A stretch of DNA of 64,000 nt, taken from the NCBI RefSeq assembly GCF_900130035.1, contig NZ_FQXQ01000003.1:434001-498000 (forward strand), in the 5' to 3' direction. Position 1 is the stretch's first letter; each line of letters begins with the position of its first letter. Origin of the DNA: Wenyingzhuangia marina. Its GTDB lineage: Bacteria; Bacteroidota; Bacteroidia; Flavobacteriales; Flavobacteriaceae. Both the position numbers and the translations under genes were made by a program. Below the pieces are notes generated by a model. It saw nothing but the letters and a program-made list of their open reading frames with translations, ran no database searches and was not told the origin of the DNA. This document shows, in pieces, positions 9,758-19,708 of the stretch.

Positions 9758-10429
9758 TTATTGTTTTATCAATTTTACAGGAGTAGAAAAAGTTCCTTGT
9801 TTTAAATTATGAGAAAAAGTAGTTCCAGTTAATGTAGGACTTACCACTTCCCAAGGTCCCCAAGGAGAATCTGTTAACAAAGCTGCATAGCTTAATCCAT
9901 CACCTGTTACATAGAAATAAGCAGGAATCATATAAGCAGCCCCATAACCAGAACCAATTCTATATCTAGCTCCAATAAAATCATCAGCATAATACAATCC
10001 ATCGCCTAGGTGAGTAATAATCGTAGCATCTGGAAAAGTTCCATTAGAAACTTCACCTGTATAGGTACCTGCATAAACATCAGATTTAGATCTGTCTCCT
10101 GGAAGTACATATACATTTCTTGTAATGGTTTTACCAAAACCGTCTACATTCTCTATATAGTAACTTACAGGGTAATAACCAGGAGTGTTTACATCAATTG
10201 ATTCTTTAATAACTACTTGATCTGAAACATCAGTTTCTCCTTCGTAAGCCAAAGCTCCAGGTTCTGTATAGGCAGTACCTTGATCTACAATGTAATTTTC
10301 ATCTCCGACCAATTCTATTTCATTGTAAGTAGTTATTCTAGAAATTCCTTCTGTATCTAAATCTTGGGTACAAGACCAAAGAAGAGAGATGGCTATCACA
10401 GGAATTATTTTATATATAAATTTTTTCAT
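9758..10429 (-). CDS. Surface lipoprotein with DUF5011/DUF5012 Ig-like domain
   Basis: The start is set at ATG 10429, giving MKKFIYKIIPVIAISLLWSC with lipid-site Cys 20. An earlier ATG at 10453 overlaps the SusD stop as TAATG and would add eight residues; translation may be coupled there. Residues about 35-110 (YIVDQGTAYTEPGALAYEGETD and GYYPVSYYIENVDGFGKT) are an Ig-like DUF5011/DUF5012 domain. The C-terminal half is rich in Gly and Tyr. Proteins of this type are surface accessories of SusCD systems. Confidence 0.72.
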   Translation of the reverse strand: MKKFIYKIIPVIAISLLWSCTQDLDTEGISRITTYNEIELVGDENYIVDQGTAYTEPGALAYEGETDVSDQVVIKESIDVNTPGYYPVSYYIENVDGFGKTITRNVYVLPGDRSKSDVYAGTYTGEVSNGTFPDATIITHLGDGLYYADDFIGARYRIGSGYGAAYMIPAYFYVTGDGLSYAALLTDSPWGPWEVVSPTLTGTTFSHNLKQGTFSTPVKLIKQ

Positions 10430-10452
10430 GATTTTATGTTTTAATAAGTTCA

Positions 10453-11976
10453 TTATTTTCCTATTTTTTTATTCCACCAAACTTTTTGTAATAAATCAGG
10501 TTTTTGACTAGGAGCATTTGTGTTTTTTCCTAAAACATCTGCTGAATATACAGGTGATGCAGGTAGATTTCCGTTGGTTTTATCTCTACCAGCAACTGAA
10601 ATAGTAAGACTACCTACAGGGAAATTCATATCAGCATCATTTCTGTCTGCTTCGATGTCAATATCATTCACAGATGGATATTTGGTTCTATTTCTCTCTA
10701 AAAATGACTCTAAGTGTTGGTAGTTAGCATTGGCAACCCACTTTTGCATGGCTATTTGTTTGATGTTTTCTTCTGTAGTTCCATCTACCCAAGTAGCATA
10801 TCCTGTAGTAATAATATCTGTTGATGCAATTTTATTTTGAGATAATGAAGCTGTAACTCCTAAATCATAATACATTTTTGCGTTTACCAAGTCATTAGCT
10901 CTGGCATAAGCTTCTGCTAAAAAGAAGTTTACTTCCCAACTAGACATAATCATTAAATCTGCATCTTTAGCAAAGAATGCTTCGCTATAATCTTCATCTT
11001 CGTCATCAATTCCATCGTTGTCTGAATCTGTTTTTGAATCAAAATCTCCAAAGAAAGCACCTTCGTGACCATCATCAGGAGCTGTGAATAAAGCATCAAT
11101 TCTAGGATCTGTATTGTCTAATAAATAATCAATAAAACTCTTACATCCTATTACGTTACCAGATACATAGTTTGCACCAGCAGTTTCAAATTCACGCATT
11201 GGATGTTTTTTCCCTTCTTGACTATCGTCCCAAATACTACCAGATATTTTTGCAGATTCATCTAAGAAAGTAGCACTGTTGATAAAAGTGATAACATCAG
11301 CATTGCTATAACCAGTTGTTTCTGATTGACGCATCATTAATTTTAATTTTAATGAGTTGGCAAACTTTTCCCAGTTTGTGAAATCTCCGGCAAAAACAAA
11401 GTCAAAATCTTCATCAATTGCATTTAAAGTTGTGATGTCTATTTGTAATAGCGCATCAATTCTAGCTTCAAGATCAGCATAGATGTCTTCGTCGTTATCA
11501 AATACAGGAGAAGTAATACCTTCATTACCTTTTAAGGCTTCAGTGTAGGGAACATTACCCCACACATCTGTAGTTACTTGCCAGGTGAAAATAGACAAGG
11601 CTTCGGCAATGTAGTAATATCCGTTATTGCTCTCATCAGTAGATAATAACTTAATTCTTTTTGTATCGTTTAAAATTCCAGCTGTTAATTTTTCATAAGC
11701 ATCATCAAAGCTAGTTCCTTCGTATTGACAAAGTGTTTTGAATTGTGATGAAGTATATCCTTGAGTCCAGTATTGTGACCAAAATCCTCCTCCAAATCCA
11801 AAATCCCAACCCATTAGCGTGTTTGCTAATCCAACTTGAGCAGATGGTAAAAGTATTTTAGGTTCATCTGTATCTTCCAAAACAGTAGGGTCGTGGTTCA
11901 CGTCTAAATAATCATCACAGCTAATGGTGAAAATTAATAGGAATATGTATATAAATGGTATGGTATATTTTTTCAT
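10453..11976 (-). CDS. SusD-like surface lipoprotein (SusD_2 type)
   Basis: 507 residues with lipobox FTISC (Cys 20) followed by DDYLDVNHDPT. The sequence LLPSAQVGLANTLMGWDFGFGGGFWSQYWTQ and the later SWEVNFFLAEAYARANDL match the SusD-like_2 branch rather than classical SusD. The protein has a low-complexity acidic stretch (DSDNDGIDDEDEDY), which looks like a calcium-binding loop. It follows SusC by 12 nt and is the presumed lid of that transporter. Confidence 0.92.
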   Translation of the reverse strand: MKKYTIPFIYIFLLIFTISCDDYLDVNHDPTVLEDTDEPKILLPSAQVGLANTLMGWDFGFGGGFWSQYWTQGYTSSQFKTLCQYEGTSFDDAYEKLTAGILNDTKRIKLLSTDESNNGYYYIAEALSIFTWQVTTDVWGNVPYTEALKGNEGITSPVFDNDEDIYADLEARIDALLQIDITTLNAIDEDFDFVFAGDFTNWEKFANSLKLKLMMRQSETTGYSNADVITFINSATFLDESAKISGSIWDDSQEGKKHPMREFETAGANYVSGNVIGCKSFIDYLLDNTDPRIDALFTAPDDGHEGAFFGDFDSKTDSDNDGIDDEDEDYSEAFFAKDADLMIMSSWEVNFFLAEAYARANDLVNAKMYYDLGVTASLSQNKIASTDIITTGYATWVDGTTEENIKQIAMQKWVANANYQHLESFLERNRTKYPSVNDIDIEADRNDADMNFPVGSLTISVAGRDKTNGNLPASPVYSADVLGKNTNAPSQKPDLLQKVWWNKKIGK

Positions 11977-11988
11977 TGTCTTATCGTT

Positions 11989-14900
11989 TTATAGTTGAAT
12001 GTTTAATCCAAAAGTGAATACTTCATTTGTTGGATTAGCATTATATTCTCCAAACTTAGCATTGATGTTGTTTCCAAACGTAGTAGTTTCTGGATCTATA
12101 TATGGATTTTCTTTAGGTGTCCATAACAAGAAGTTACTAGCAGTAAAAGATAAATTAACAGCAGAAACCTTTATTTTTTCACAGTAAACTTTAGGAATGC
12201 TATAAGCTAAAGTCACATTTCTTAATTTTAAGTAAGATCTATCAATAACAGCGTATGAAGCTCCTTCCATTCCTCCTTCACTATAAAAAGTATGAAGTGC
12301 AGTTGGGTTTACAGGGATTGAGTTTTCAGAGTAAGTACCATCACCATTGTCTACGACAGAATTAGGAATTAAAAAAGCATTACGATCATTTAAAACACTC
12401 TCTGGAGAACTACCTGTCCAATGTAAATAATCTTTTGTTCCAGAATAAATATAACCTCCGTATCTAAAATCTAAAGTACCGGTTAGGCTTAACCCTTTAT
12501 AAATAAGAGTGTTGGTAAGTCCCATTCTATACTTTTCGTTTACATCTTTACCAAGTAGTTCCATGTCTGTAGTTTGTTGTGGATTTCCGTTACCATCAAC
12601 AACAATACTTTCTACACCATCTACTTCTACTGTTTTGGCCTTTGTAAATTTAAATTGACCTAATGGCATTCCCTCTAAAGCATAAAGACCTCCATTAGTA
12701 CCTCCAAAACCAGTTAGTTGAATTTCTCCAACATCTAAATGTTCAACCATGTTTTTATTTTTGGTATACGCCCAATTTACATCCCATCTAAAGTCTGTTG
12801 TTTTGATAGGTGTTAAGTTTACGTTTAATTCAATTCCACTATTCCTAATGTCTCCTAGATTGGCTGTAACAGTAGTATATCCTGTTGATGGATCTAAATC
12901 TAAATTTTCTATAACACCTTTAGTAAGTCGGTTGTAATAAGAAAGTTCAAAACCTACACGTTTTCCAAAAAACATATTTTCAAATCCAACCTCAAATTCA
13001 TCGGTAAGCTGAGGTTTTAACTTTTTATTACCTAGTTTATTAGAGGCAGTGTATGAGTTTACCCCTCCCAAAGGAAATGTTAAATTATCAATGTTAGGAT
13101 ATCCTGGATATTTAGATTGTCCACCAACATATCTATCATAAACATTATAAGAACCCGCATCATCACCAGTAGAACCGAAAGCAACTCTTATTTTAGAGTA
13201 ATCTAATGAATCTATATCAATATCTTTAGTTAATAAAAATTTACTAAGAATAAAACTTGCTGTTAGTCCACCATATAAAAAACTTTTGTTTTCAGGAGGT
13301 AAGGTTGATGACCAGTCGTTTCTTAAGGTTCCGTTCAAGAATAAATAATCGTTATAACCTATGTCTGCACTAATATAGGTACCAATTAATCTTCTTTTTG
13401 TTTGATCTTGTACTGAAGTAGAGGGACTTAAGCTATTTCCTAAGTAATAGAATCCAGGAACATCAATAGAGGTAATAGATCCAGAAAGTGAGCTGTAACT
13501 TCTTTCATTTGTATTTAAACCTATAATAGTACTAAAGTTTAAATCATCAGTAAAATCTTTCTGATAAGTTAACATCAAATCATTACTAAACTGTGCTCTT
13601 GATCTTTTGGTTTGAGTATAACTACCAGGATTTGCCGCTTGTGAACCCGCATTGAAAGAATCTTCTGGAAAAGCAAGAATTCCAATATGCTCGTCAATAG
13701 TAGCCGTTTCATAATCTCCAGAAAAACGATAGGTAAGTTTTAAATTATCTACGATATTATAATCAATTTCAAATTTACCGAAAAATTTATATTTACTTTG
13801 TTCCGCCCCATCATTATTTAAAATAAAGTAAGGGTTGACTCCATAAGGAGTAAAATAATTTTCGATAGTATTAAAAGGATTGTTTAAATCTCTAAAATCT
13901 ACAATTGATAATTCACTTGGAATTTCACGCAAAGATCTACTTAAAGAAGTTCCCTGTCCTGATGGAACAGATTTTGTTTTTTCTCTACTAAAATTAATAG
14001 CACTACCAAATTTGAATTTTTTAGAAGTATGAGTTGCTTTGGTAGATAAGGTATATCTCTTGTAAGAATCATTATCTGTTGGAATGACACCATCTACAGT
14101 ATTTTGTGAAGCAGATAAAAAGAAAGTATTTTTTTCATCACCACCAGAAACAGATAATGAGTTTTTAATGTTTTGTCCATAATCGTAGAAATCACGAATG
14201 TTATCTTTTAAAGCAATATATGGTTTTAACTGTTGAGTATTGTTTATTACATTACCCCAAACTCTGTCAACACCATCAAAGGCAGCACCCCAGTTACCGT
14301 TTTCTTCTAAAGCCCTGTCACCACTCCAACCTTGACCGAATTGGTTTTGGGTGTCAGCAAGAAAACCTACACGACTAATAGCTACAGAACTGTTAAAGTT
14401 TACTTTTAACTTTCCGTTTTTTCCACTTTTTGTGGTAATTAATACTACTCCGTTAGCAGCTCTAGAACCATAAAGTGCGGTTGCTGCAGCACCTTTTAAT
14501 ATGGTCATGTTTTCAATATCATCAGGGTTAACAGCATTGATACCAGAACCAAAATCTACTTGAGAGTTTAAGCTATCTCCTGATGGGTTTGCACGGGTTT
14601 CTCCAGTACGACTTTGTTCGTTTGTAATTACAATACCATCTACTATGTATAAAGGTTGTACATTTCCAAATGAAGAAGCTCCACGAATGATAACGTTTTG
14701 TGTACCTCCTGGAGATGGAGCCGAACTCACTTCTAAACCAGTTACTTTACCTTGTAAAGCTGTCATGGGGTTAATAGCCTGGGTTTTGGTTATTTCATCA
14801 CCTTTAATTTCGGTTATCGCATATCCAATAGTTTTTTTCTGTTTGGAAACTCCAAGAGCGGTTACCACTACTTCATCTAAAGCTTCAATATTACCTTTTA

Positions 14901-15180
14901 GCTTCGTGTCGATAGTATTGCTTGCTCCAACAATTTTTTCAACAGTTTCCATACCTACATAACTAAATTGTAGAATATCTCCTTCTTTGGCATTAATATT
15001 GTATAATCCATCAAAGTCAGTTAAGGTTCCTGTTGAAGATCCTTTTATCAGAACAGTTGCTCCTGGTAATGGTCCAGAATCATCGGAAACTGTTCCGCTA
15101 ATTATTTTCGTTTGCGCAAACGAAAACTGAGTTGTTAATGCTAATAAAAGCATTAAGATTTTTGGGGTTTTTAACTTCAT
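11989..15180 (-). CDS. SusC/RagA-family TonB-dependent transporter
   Basis: 1063 residues: signal peptide 1-22, carboxypeptidase-regulatory domain about 25-100 with TLTDFDGLYNI, then the SusC link ALDEVVVTALGVSKQKKTIGYA, a plug domain to about 260 (AANGVVLITTKSGK) and a barrel ending in FTFGLNIQL. It is the first gene of a four-gene minus-strand operon (SusC, SusD_2, DUF5011-type, lipid-binding type). No glycosidase, lyase or protease accompanies it, so the substrate cannot be guessed from neighbours. Confidence 0.95.
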   Translation of the reverse strand: MKLKTPKILMLLLALTTQFSFAQTKIISGTVSDDSGPLPGATVLIKGSSTGTLTDFDGLYNINAKEGDILQFSYVGMETVEKIVGASNTIDTKLKGNIEALDEVVVTALGVSKQKKTIGYAITEIKGDEITKTQAINPMTALQGKVTGLEVSSAPSPGGTQNVIIRGASSFGNVQPLYIVDGIVITNEQSRTGETRANPSGDSLNSQVDFGSGINAVNPDDIENMTILKGAAATALYGSRAANGVVLITTKSGKNGKLKVNFNSSVAISRVGFLADTQNQFGQGWSGDRALEENGNWGAAFDGVDRVWGNVINNTQQLKPYIALKDNIRDFYDYGQNIKNSLSVSGGDEKNTFFLSASQNTVDGVIPTDNDSYKRYTLSTKATHTSKKFKFGSAINFSREKTKSVPSGQGTSLSRSLREIPSELSIVDFRDLNNPFNTIENYFTPYGVNPYFILNNDGAEQSKYKFFGKFEIDYNIVDNLKLTYRFSGDYETATIDEHIGILAFPEDSFNAGSQAANPGSYTQTKRSRAQFSNDLMLTYQKDFTDDLNFSTIIGLNTNERSYSSLSGSITSIDVPGFYYLGNSLSPSTSVQDQTKRRLIGTYISADIGYNDYLFLNGTLRNDWSSTLPPENKSFLYGGLTASFILSKFLLTKDIDIDSLDYSKIRVAFGSTGDDAGSYNVYDRYVGGQSKYPGYPNIDNLTFPLGGVNSYTASNKLGNKKLKPQLTDEFEVGFENMFFGKRVGFELSYYNRLTKGVIENLDLDPSTGYTTVTANLGDIRNSGIELNVNLTPIKTTDFRWDVNWAYTKNKNMVEHLDVGEIQLTGFGGTNGGLYALEGMPLGQFKFTKAKTVEVDGVESIVVDGNGNPQQTTDMELLGKDVNEKYRMGLTNTLIYKGLSLTGTLDFRYGGYIYSGTKDYLHWTGSSPESVLNDRNAFLIPNSVVDNGDGTYSENSIPVNPTALHTFYSEGGMEGASYAVIDRSYLKLRNVTLAYSIPKVYCEKIKVSAVNLSFTASNFLLWTPKENPYIDPETTTFGNNINAKFGEYNANPTNEVFTFGLNIQL

Positions 15181-15867
15181 AGTTTATAGATATTTAATTA
15201 AGTTACTTTTTAAGTATCAAACACCAAACTTTATGGGTAAGGTGGAGATTATTTAATGCATATTCTTGTCATATCCCAAAGAAAGAGGAATATGTTGTGT
15301 ACGGTTTTATGATTTAACAGCTGACAAGATGATTTTTGATTTAAATATTTAGGGTAATTATCATATATAGTTATGATTTATGACAGTTATTTTTTAAGCA
15401 TAAAAATGTTTTTTAAAAAAAGAGAATAATAAACTATGAATCAATAGTTTATCTTTTTTTTATACAAATGTTAATCCTCTGTTTTTTATCTTCTGTATAA
15501 GAAAATGATTAGTTGTTTTTTTATAGATATTAATTAGTTTAATAATTCCTATTTGTTATTTAATGTATAGTAATTGTTGACTTAACAATTATTTAACACT
15601 ACCAGTCTACAGGTTAACATAGTTTTGTTTAATAATCATATGTTTATATTTTAATTTTTTAAGCATCTTTTGTTTGTTATGCATGAATAGTAATTTGGTG
15701 GATTTTTTTTAAAAAAAAGGGAAAAATAAGCGAGTAGGCCAGTATAACCAATCAAAAGTGGTCATAAATAAGACGGAGAATTAGGTTAGTATTTAAAAAC
15801 CTAAAAACGTCAGATCTATTAAAAATGTATTCTAAAATTGATTATATTTTTTAGAAATATGTAACAA
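15181..15867. other. Long AT-rich non-coding region upstream of SusC
   Basis: About 690 bases with no credible gene on either strand. It separates the SusC start from the hemN terminator, so it must hold the promoter and control sites of the second SusCD operon. An 8-bp inverted repeat (TAATTGTT at 15571-15578, AACAATTA at 15584-15591) and a plus-strand TAGTTTTG (15620-15627) are the only local signals I could pick out. A small RNA cannot be excluded. Confidence 0.4.
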
Positions 15868-15899
15868 AAAAAACGCTCTAAATAAATAGAGCGTTTTTT
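15868..15899 (-). terminator. Terminator of hemN
   Basis: A 13-bp stem (15868-15880 with 15887-15899) and a 6-nt loop, followed on the minus strand by a T-run. It lies directly after the hemN stop. Confidence 0.88.
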
Positions 15900-15904
15900 A
15901 TTTT

Positions 15905-17254
15905 TTAAACAGTTTTAGAAAACTGTAATTGAGAATTATTACCTAAGTATTGATCAATGGCCATACAGATGTTTCGTATGAAAGGTTTTCCTTTTTCTGT
16001 AACTATTATTTTACCTTTTTTAATAGTTACTAAACCATCATGAACTAAAGGGAACATTTTTAAGGGAGCTTTTTCAAGTATTTTATTTTCGATTGTCCAG
16101 GTGGTTTCATAATGACACATAAGATTGAGAATATGTTGTCTTATAATAAGATCTTCGTCAGAAGAAATATGTCCTTTTGCAATTGGAAATATCTGATTAT
16201 TGACCAAGTCTTGATATTCTTCAATGTTTTTTACATTTTGATAAAAACTATTCCAGCTATCTCCAATAGAAGAAACTCCTAGACCAATCATTAAATCTGT
16301 TTTTGCATGAGTATATCCCATAAAGTTTCTATGTAGAGTATGATTTATTAGGGCTTTATATAGAGAATCTGTAGGTAATGCAAAATGATCCATACCTATA
16401 TTATGATATCCAAAATCTTGTAGTAGTTTTTTACCTTCCTCATACATCATTAATTTTTCTTTTCCGTTAGGAAGGTTTTCTTCATTATAACCTCTTTGTC
16501 CGTTTCCTTTTAGCCAAGGTACATGTGCATAGCTATAAAAAGCAATTCTATCGGGACCTAGTTCTTTTGTTTTTTCTATGGTGTTGATAACATCATCTAT
16601 AGTTTGAAATGGTAATCCGTAAATAATATCATGTCCTATAGAAGTATAACCTATTAACCTAGCTAAATCGGTTACATGTTTTACTTTTTCAAAAGGTTGA
16701 ATTCTATGAATGGCTTTTTGAACAGTTTCATTATAATCTTGAACTCCAAAAGATACTCTTCTAAAACCTAAATCATATAAAGTTTGTAAATGCTCTCTTG
16801 TTGTGTTGTTAGGATGTCCTTCAAAGCTAAATTCGTAATTTTCTGCTAAACGTGATGTATTAATGATACAAGTAAGTAGATAATTTAAGTTTTCAGGATT
16901 AAAAAAAGTAGGAGTACCACCACCGATATGTAATTCTTTAATCACTGGTTTTTCATCAAACAAGTTTAAATACATAGACCATTCTTTTAACACCGCATTT
17001 ATATAAGGTGTTTCAACATCGTGTTTTTTTGTAATTCTTTTGTTACAACCACAAAAAGTACACATGCTTTCACAAAAAGGCAAATGGATATAAACACTAA
17101 TTCCTTCTGTTTTATTGGTTTTCGTAAAAGTGTCAATCATTTTACTTTTCCAAGTTTTTAGTCTAAAGTCTTGTACGTTCCAGTGTGGTACTGTTGGGTA
17201 ACTGGTATATCTTGGTCCAGGAACGTTGTATTTGTTAATTAGGTTTGTATCCAT
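15905..17254 (-). CDS. hemN: Oxygen-independent coproporphyrinogen III oxidase (radical SAM)
   Basis: 449 residues, normal for HemN. The cluster motif is C61-x3-C65-x2-C68-x-C70 (CESMCTFCGC), and the N-terminal PRYTSYPT and the segment LHIGGGTPTFFNPE are HemN signatures. The enzyme converts coproporphyrinogen III to protoporphyrinogen IX without oxygen, using SAM, in the cytoplasm. It lies 12 nt after the Cys-rich 591-residue gene and shares its promoter region, which carries an FNR-like palindrome. That fits induction at low oxygen, as is known for hemN in other bacteria. Confidence 0.95.
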   Translation of the reverse strand: MDTNLINKYNVPGPRYTSYPTVPHWNVQDFRLKTWKSKMIDTFTKTNKTEGISVYIHLPFCESMCTFCGCNKRITKKHDVETPYINAVLKEWSMYLNLFDEKPVIKELHIGGGTPTFFNPENLNYLLTCIINTSRLAENYEFSFEGHPNNTTREHLQTLYDLGFRRVSFGVQDYNETVQKAIHRIQPFEKVKHVTDLARLIGYTSIGHDIIYGLPFQTIDDVINTIEKTKELGPDRIAFYSYAHVPWLKGNGQRGYNEENLPNGKEKLMMYEEGKKLLQDFGYHNIGMDHFALPTDSLYKALINHTLHRNFMGYTHAKTDLMIGLGVSSIGDSWNSFYQNVKNIEEYQDLVNNQIFPIAKGHISSDEDLIIRQHILNLMCHYETTWTIENKILEKAPLKMFPLVHDGLVTIKKGKIIVTEKGKPFIRNICMAIDQYLGNNSQLQFSKTV

Positions 17255-17266
17255 GACTTTATGTTA

Positions 17267-19042
17267 TTAGGTTCTTTGTAACTGTAATTGTAGATCAATT
17301 ACTTTTTGATATTTATCTGATAAATTTTCTAAAGCTTGTTTGTTTTGTTCCACTATTGCACTATAATTGTTTTGAAACAATTCTTGATAATAATTAATCC
17401 CTTCCAATAAATTATTGGTAAACTTTATCAACGTTTTGTTTTGCTTAGGATTAAATTGTTCATTTATTTGAGTAGATAAATAAGTAACATACATATCTAA
17501 TTCTTTTATAAACATGTTAGGTCTATCATTACGTTTGATGATATTTATTTTTCCGTAAATATGATCTATCATATTAGTTAGACTTACTTTTTCGGTAAAA
17601 TAGGCTAGGTTAGGACCTGGACATACAGAAACACCTTTTCCTTCAGTTTTGGTTTCTATGTTATATGCTAACAATGCCGTGGTTCCTAAGCCCACGCAAA
17701 TACATGATTTTTCTGTTACTTTATCTATTTCTTTTTGTTGCTCAATCGGACTCAAAGTATCATCTGCTTTTAATTGTTTAATTTTTAGATATTGATATTC
17801 TCTAGAAGCTGTACACTGTCCTTCTTTTTTAAATTCTTGATTTAAGGCAACATGTTTTTTAGGACAGGCACTACCAGGTCTGTTTTTAGTAATGTATATT
17901 TGTTTTTGCTCATCTTTAGTATTTCCTCTTAAGTTGTTAAAAGGAATTCCTAAAGGAGATATGTTACTTAAATACAAATCTTTTTCTTGAGCATTGGCTA
18001 ATTTATCTATAGTATCAACATCAACAGTAGTGGCTTCTGGAACTAATAAAAATGGAGATCCCCAACCAATAGAATCTAATTCATAATGTTTTAATAAAAA
18101 CTGATGTTCTTCTGCAGTACCTACACCTCCTTGTGCAGATATTTTTAAATCAGGATAACAGAAAGAACGCTCTTTGTTTTTACTTTCTAAAGCATTTATA
18201 AACAAAGAATGAGTGATGTTGTATAATTCTTTTTTGTTTTTTTTAAATTCCTCTAATACAGGTCCTAATAAATATCCTTCTGTAGCAAAAGCATGACCAC
18301 CACAGTTTAAACCAGATTCTATTCTATATTCAGAAACCCATAAACCTTTTTTAGCTAAATATTTTCCTTGAATAAGTGCAGAACGATAATCACTTACTTT
18401 AAGAATGATTTTCTTTTTAATAAACCCGCTTGCATCAGGATAAAAATCTTCAAAGTTTTCTAAGTAATTGTATAATCTAGGATTCATTCCAGCGGAAAAA
18501 ACAATAGAAGAAGTGATGTTAGCATTTGCATAGCCTCTTAAAGCAGCATGCGCATCATTATATTCAACAGGTAAAGCTTCGTGATCTATATAATTTGTCT
18601 TGTCAATTTTGGTCATAATGTTTACATCAATACGACCAGGTCTTAAATTGTATTTAATAAGAGATCTTACTTCCTCAATATCTTCACTTTGTAACAAGCG
18701 TTTTTTTAATTCAGAATTGGTAGGTAAATGTTTAATGTAATCAATTAAAATATCTTCTTTTAAATTAGATATGTTTTTTAGTTTCTCAATTTTTGCTTCA
18801 ATTAAATCTTGCATCAAATTAAGATAAGCTGTAATTCTTAAAGCTCTATAATCAATGGTCTTATCACTAATTTCTATGTATTTCAGTTTGTTTATTTCTG
18901 AATAATATTTGCGTAGTTTTTCTAGTAGAATGTCATCTACTAATGATATTACTGAATTTATTCCATAAGCAGCCACCTTTAAAGGGCTGTCTGCAGTGTA
19001 ACCAATTCCCATTACAGGAATATGAAAGGTGTGTTTTTCCAT
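17267..19042 (-). CDS. Cys-rich protein of unknown function, possible flavin TIM barrel, paired with hemN
   Basis: 591 residues. I do not recognise an experimentally studied family. Residues about 120-345 look barrel-like, ending in SAQGGVGTAEEH (302-313) and GWGSPFLLVPEAT, which recall the phosphate-binding end of FMN-dependent TIM barrels. After this come Cys 393, 410, 447, 449 and 474 (the last near SVCPGPN), enough to hold an iron-sulfur cluster. The C-terminal 100 residues are helical. It is the first gene of a two-gene operon with hemN, so a role in anaerobic or microaerobic redox metabolism is plausible. The barrel and cluster are inference. Confidence 0.55.
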   Translation of the reverse strand: MEKHTFHIPVMGIGYTADSPLKVAAYGINSVISLVDDILLEKLRKYYSEINKLKYIEISDKTIDYRALRITAYLNLMQDLIEAKIEKLKNISNLKEDILIDYIKHLPTNSELKKRLLQSEDIEEVRSLIKYNLRPGRIDVNIMTKIDKTNYIDHEALPVEYNDAHAALRGYANANITSSIVFSAGMNPRLYNYLENFEDFYPDASGFIKKKIILKVSDYRSALIQGKYLAKKGLWVSEYRIESGLNCGGHAFATEGYLLGPVLEEFKKNKKELYNITHSLFINALESKNKERSFCYPDLKISAQGGVGTAEEHQFLLKHYELDSIGWGSPFLLVPEATTVDVDTIDKLANAQEKDLYLSNISPLGIPFNNLRGNTKDEQKQIYITKNRPGSACPKKHVALNQEFKKEGQCTASREYQYLKIKQLKADDTLSPIEQQKEIDKVTEKSCICVGLGTTALLAYNIETKTEGKGVSVCPGPNLAYFTEKVSLTNMIDHIYGKINIIKRNDRPNMFIKELDMYVTYLSTQINEQFNPKQNKTLIKFTNNLLEGINYYQELFQNNYSAIVEQNKQALENLSDKYQKVIDLQLQLQRT

Positions 19043-19096
19043 TACGTTTGTATTGGTAGTTATTGAGCAAATTTATAGAGATGATTATTTCATTAA

Positions 19097-19112
19097 AATG
19101 ATAATTATCATT
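19097..19112. promoter_or_regulatory. FNR/CRP-like operator between divergent genes
   Basis: AATGATAATTATCATT is a perfect 16-bp palindrome. Its core TGAT-N4-ATCA equals that of FNR sites (TTGAT-N4-ATCAA) apart from the outer T. It lies 54 bases before the 591-residue gene/hemN operon and 58 bases before the YkgJ-type gene. A Fur-like reading is possible because of the AT-rich dyad, but the spacing fits FNR/CRP better. Confidence 0.5.
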
Positions 19113-19158
19113 AGTACAGAATTATTACACAACCATACATTATTAAAAGTTGATTAAG

Positions 19159-19166
19159 TACTTTTG
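19159..19166 (+). promoter_or_regulatory. Candidate -7 element TACTTTTG
   Basis: Matches the Bacteroidota -7 consensus TAnnTTTG. Only 4 nt separate it from ATG 19171, so the transcript would be leaderless or nearly so. No good -33 TTG is present at the usual distance. Confidence 0.35.
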
Positions 19167-19170
19167 TGGC

Positions 19171-19704
19171 ATGAGTACATCTATGGAAGAATTTTTACAG
19201 GAACTACCTAAAAAAGCCCAAGCGGTTAAAAAAGAAAATGTTTCTTATTTTAAAAGGTTAAAGAAAAGAACTCCGAAAGATTTAGATTATGTAATGCAAG
19301 ATTTACATGATAAGGAGTTTGAACGTACAGATTGTTTAACCTGTGCCAATTGTTGTAAAACAACAAGTCCTATGTTTTTTGCTAAAGATATAGAACGTAT
19401 TGCAAAGCATTTACGTATGAAAGAGCAAAAGTTTATGGATACTTATTTGGAAAGAGATGAGGATGATTGTTATGTGTTAAAATCGGCTCCTTGTACTTTT
19501 TTAGATGAAAGTGATAATACTTGTCTTATTTATGATGTTCGCCCAAGAGCATGTGCAGAATACCCGCATACTAATAGAAAAAAGTTTATCCAGTTAACAG
19601 ATTTAACCATCACCAATTCCGAAATTTGTCCTGCTGCCTATAATATTGTAGAAGCTTTAAAAAAAGCTATTCCCTTAGATAGTACTCCTAAAAAACACAG
19701 ATAA
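19171..19704 (+). CDS. YkgJ-family cysteine-cluster protein
   Basis: Start at ATG 19171 (another ATG at 19183); 177 residues. It contains CLTCANCCK, the CxxCxxCC pattern of the YkgJ/Fe-S-oxidoreductase-like family (PF03692), followed by CTFLDESDNTCLIYDVRPRAC, which supplies the other conserved cysteines. The family is thought to bind zinc or an iron-sulfur cluster; its function is unknown. It is divergent from the hemN operon and shares the region with the FNR-like palindrome. Confidence 0.8.
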   Translation: MSTSMEEFLQELPKKAQAVKKENVSYFKRLKKRTPKDLDYVMQDLHDKEFERTDCLTCANCCKTTSPMFFAKDIERIAKHLRMKEQKFMDTYLERDEDDCYVLKSAPCTFLDESDNTCLIYDVRPRACAEYPHTNRKKFIQLTDLTITNSEICPAAYNIVEALKKAIPLDSTPKKHR

Positions 19705-19708
19705 ATAC

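Noticed and set aside
19097-19112. Fur box
   Set aside because: The dyad lacks the 7-1-7 spacing of Fur sites and matches the TGAT-N4-ATCA spacing of FNR/CRP exactly, as does the site at 23646.
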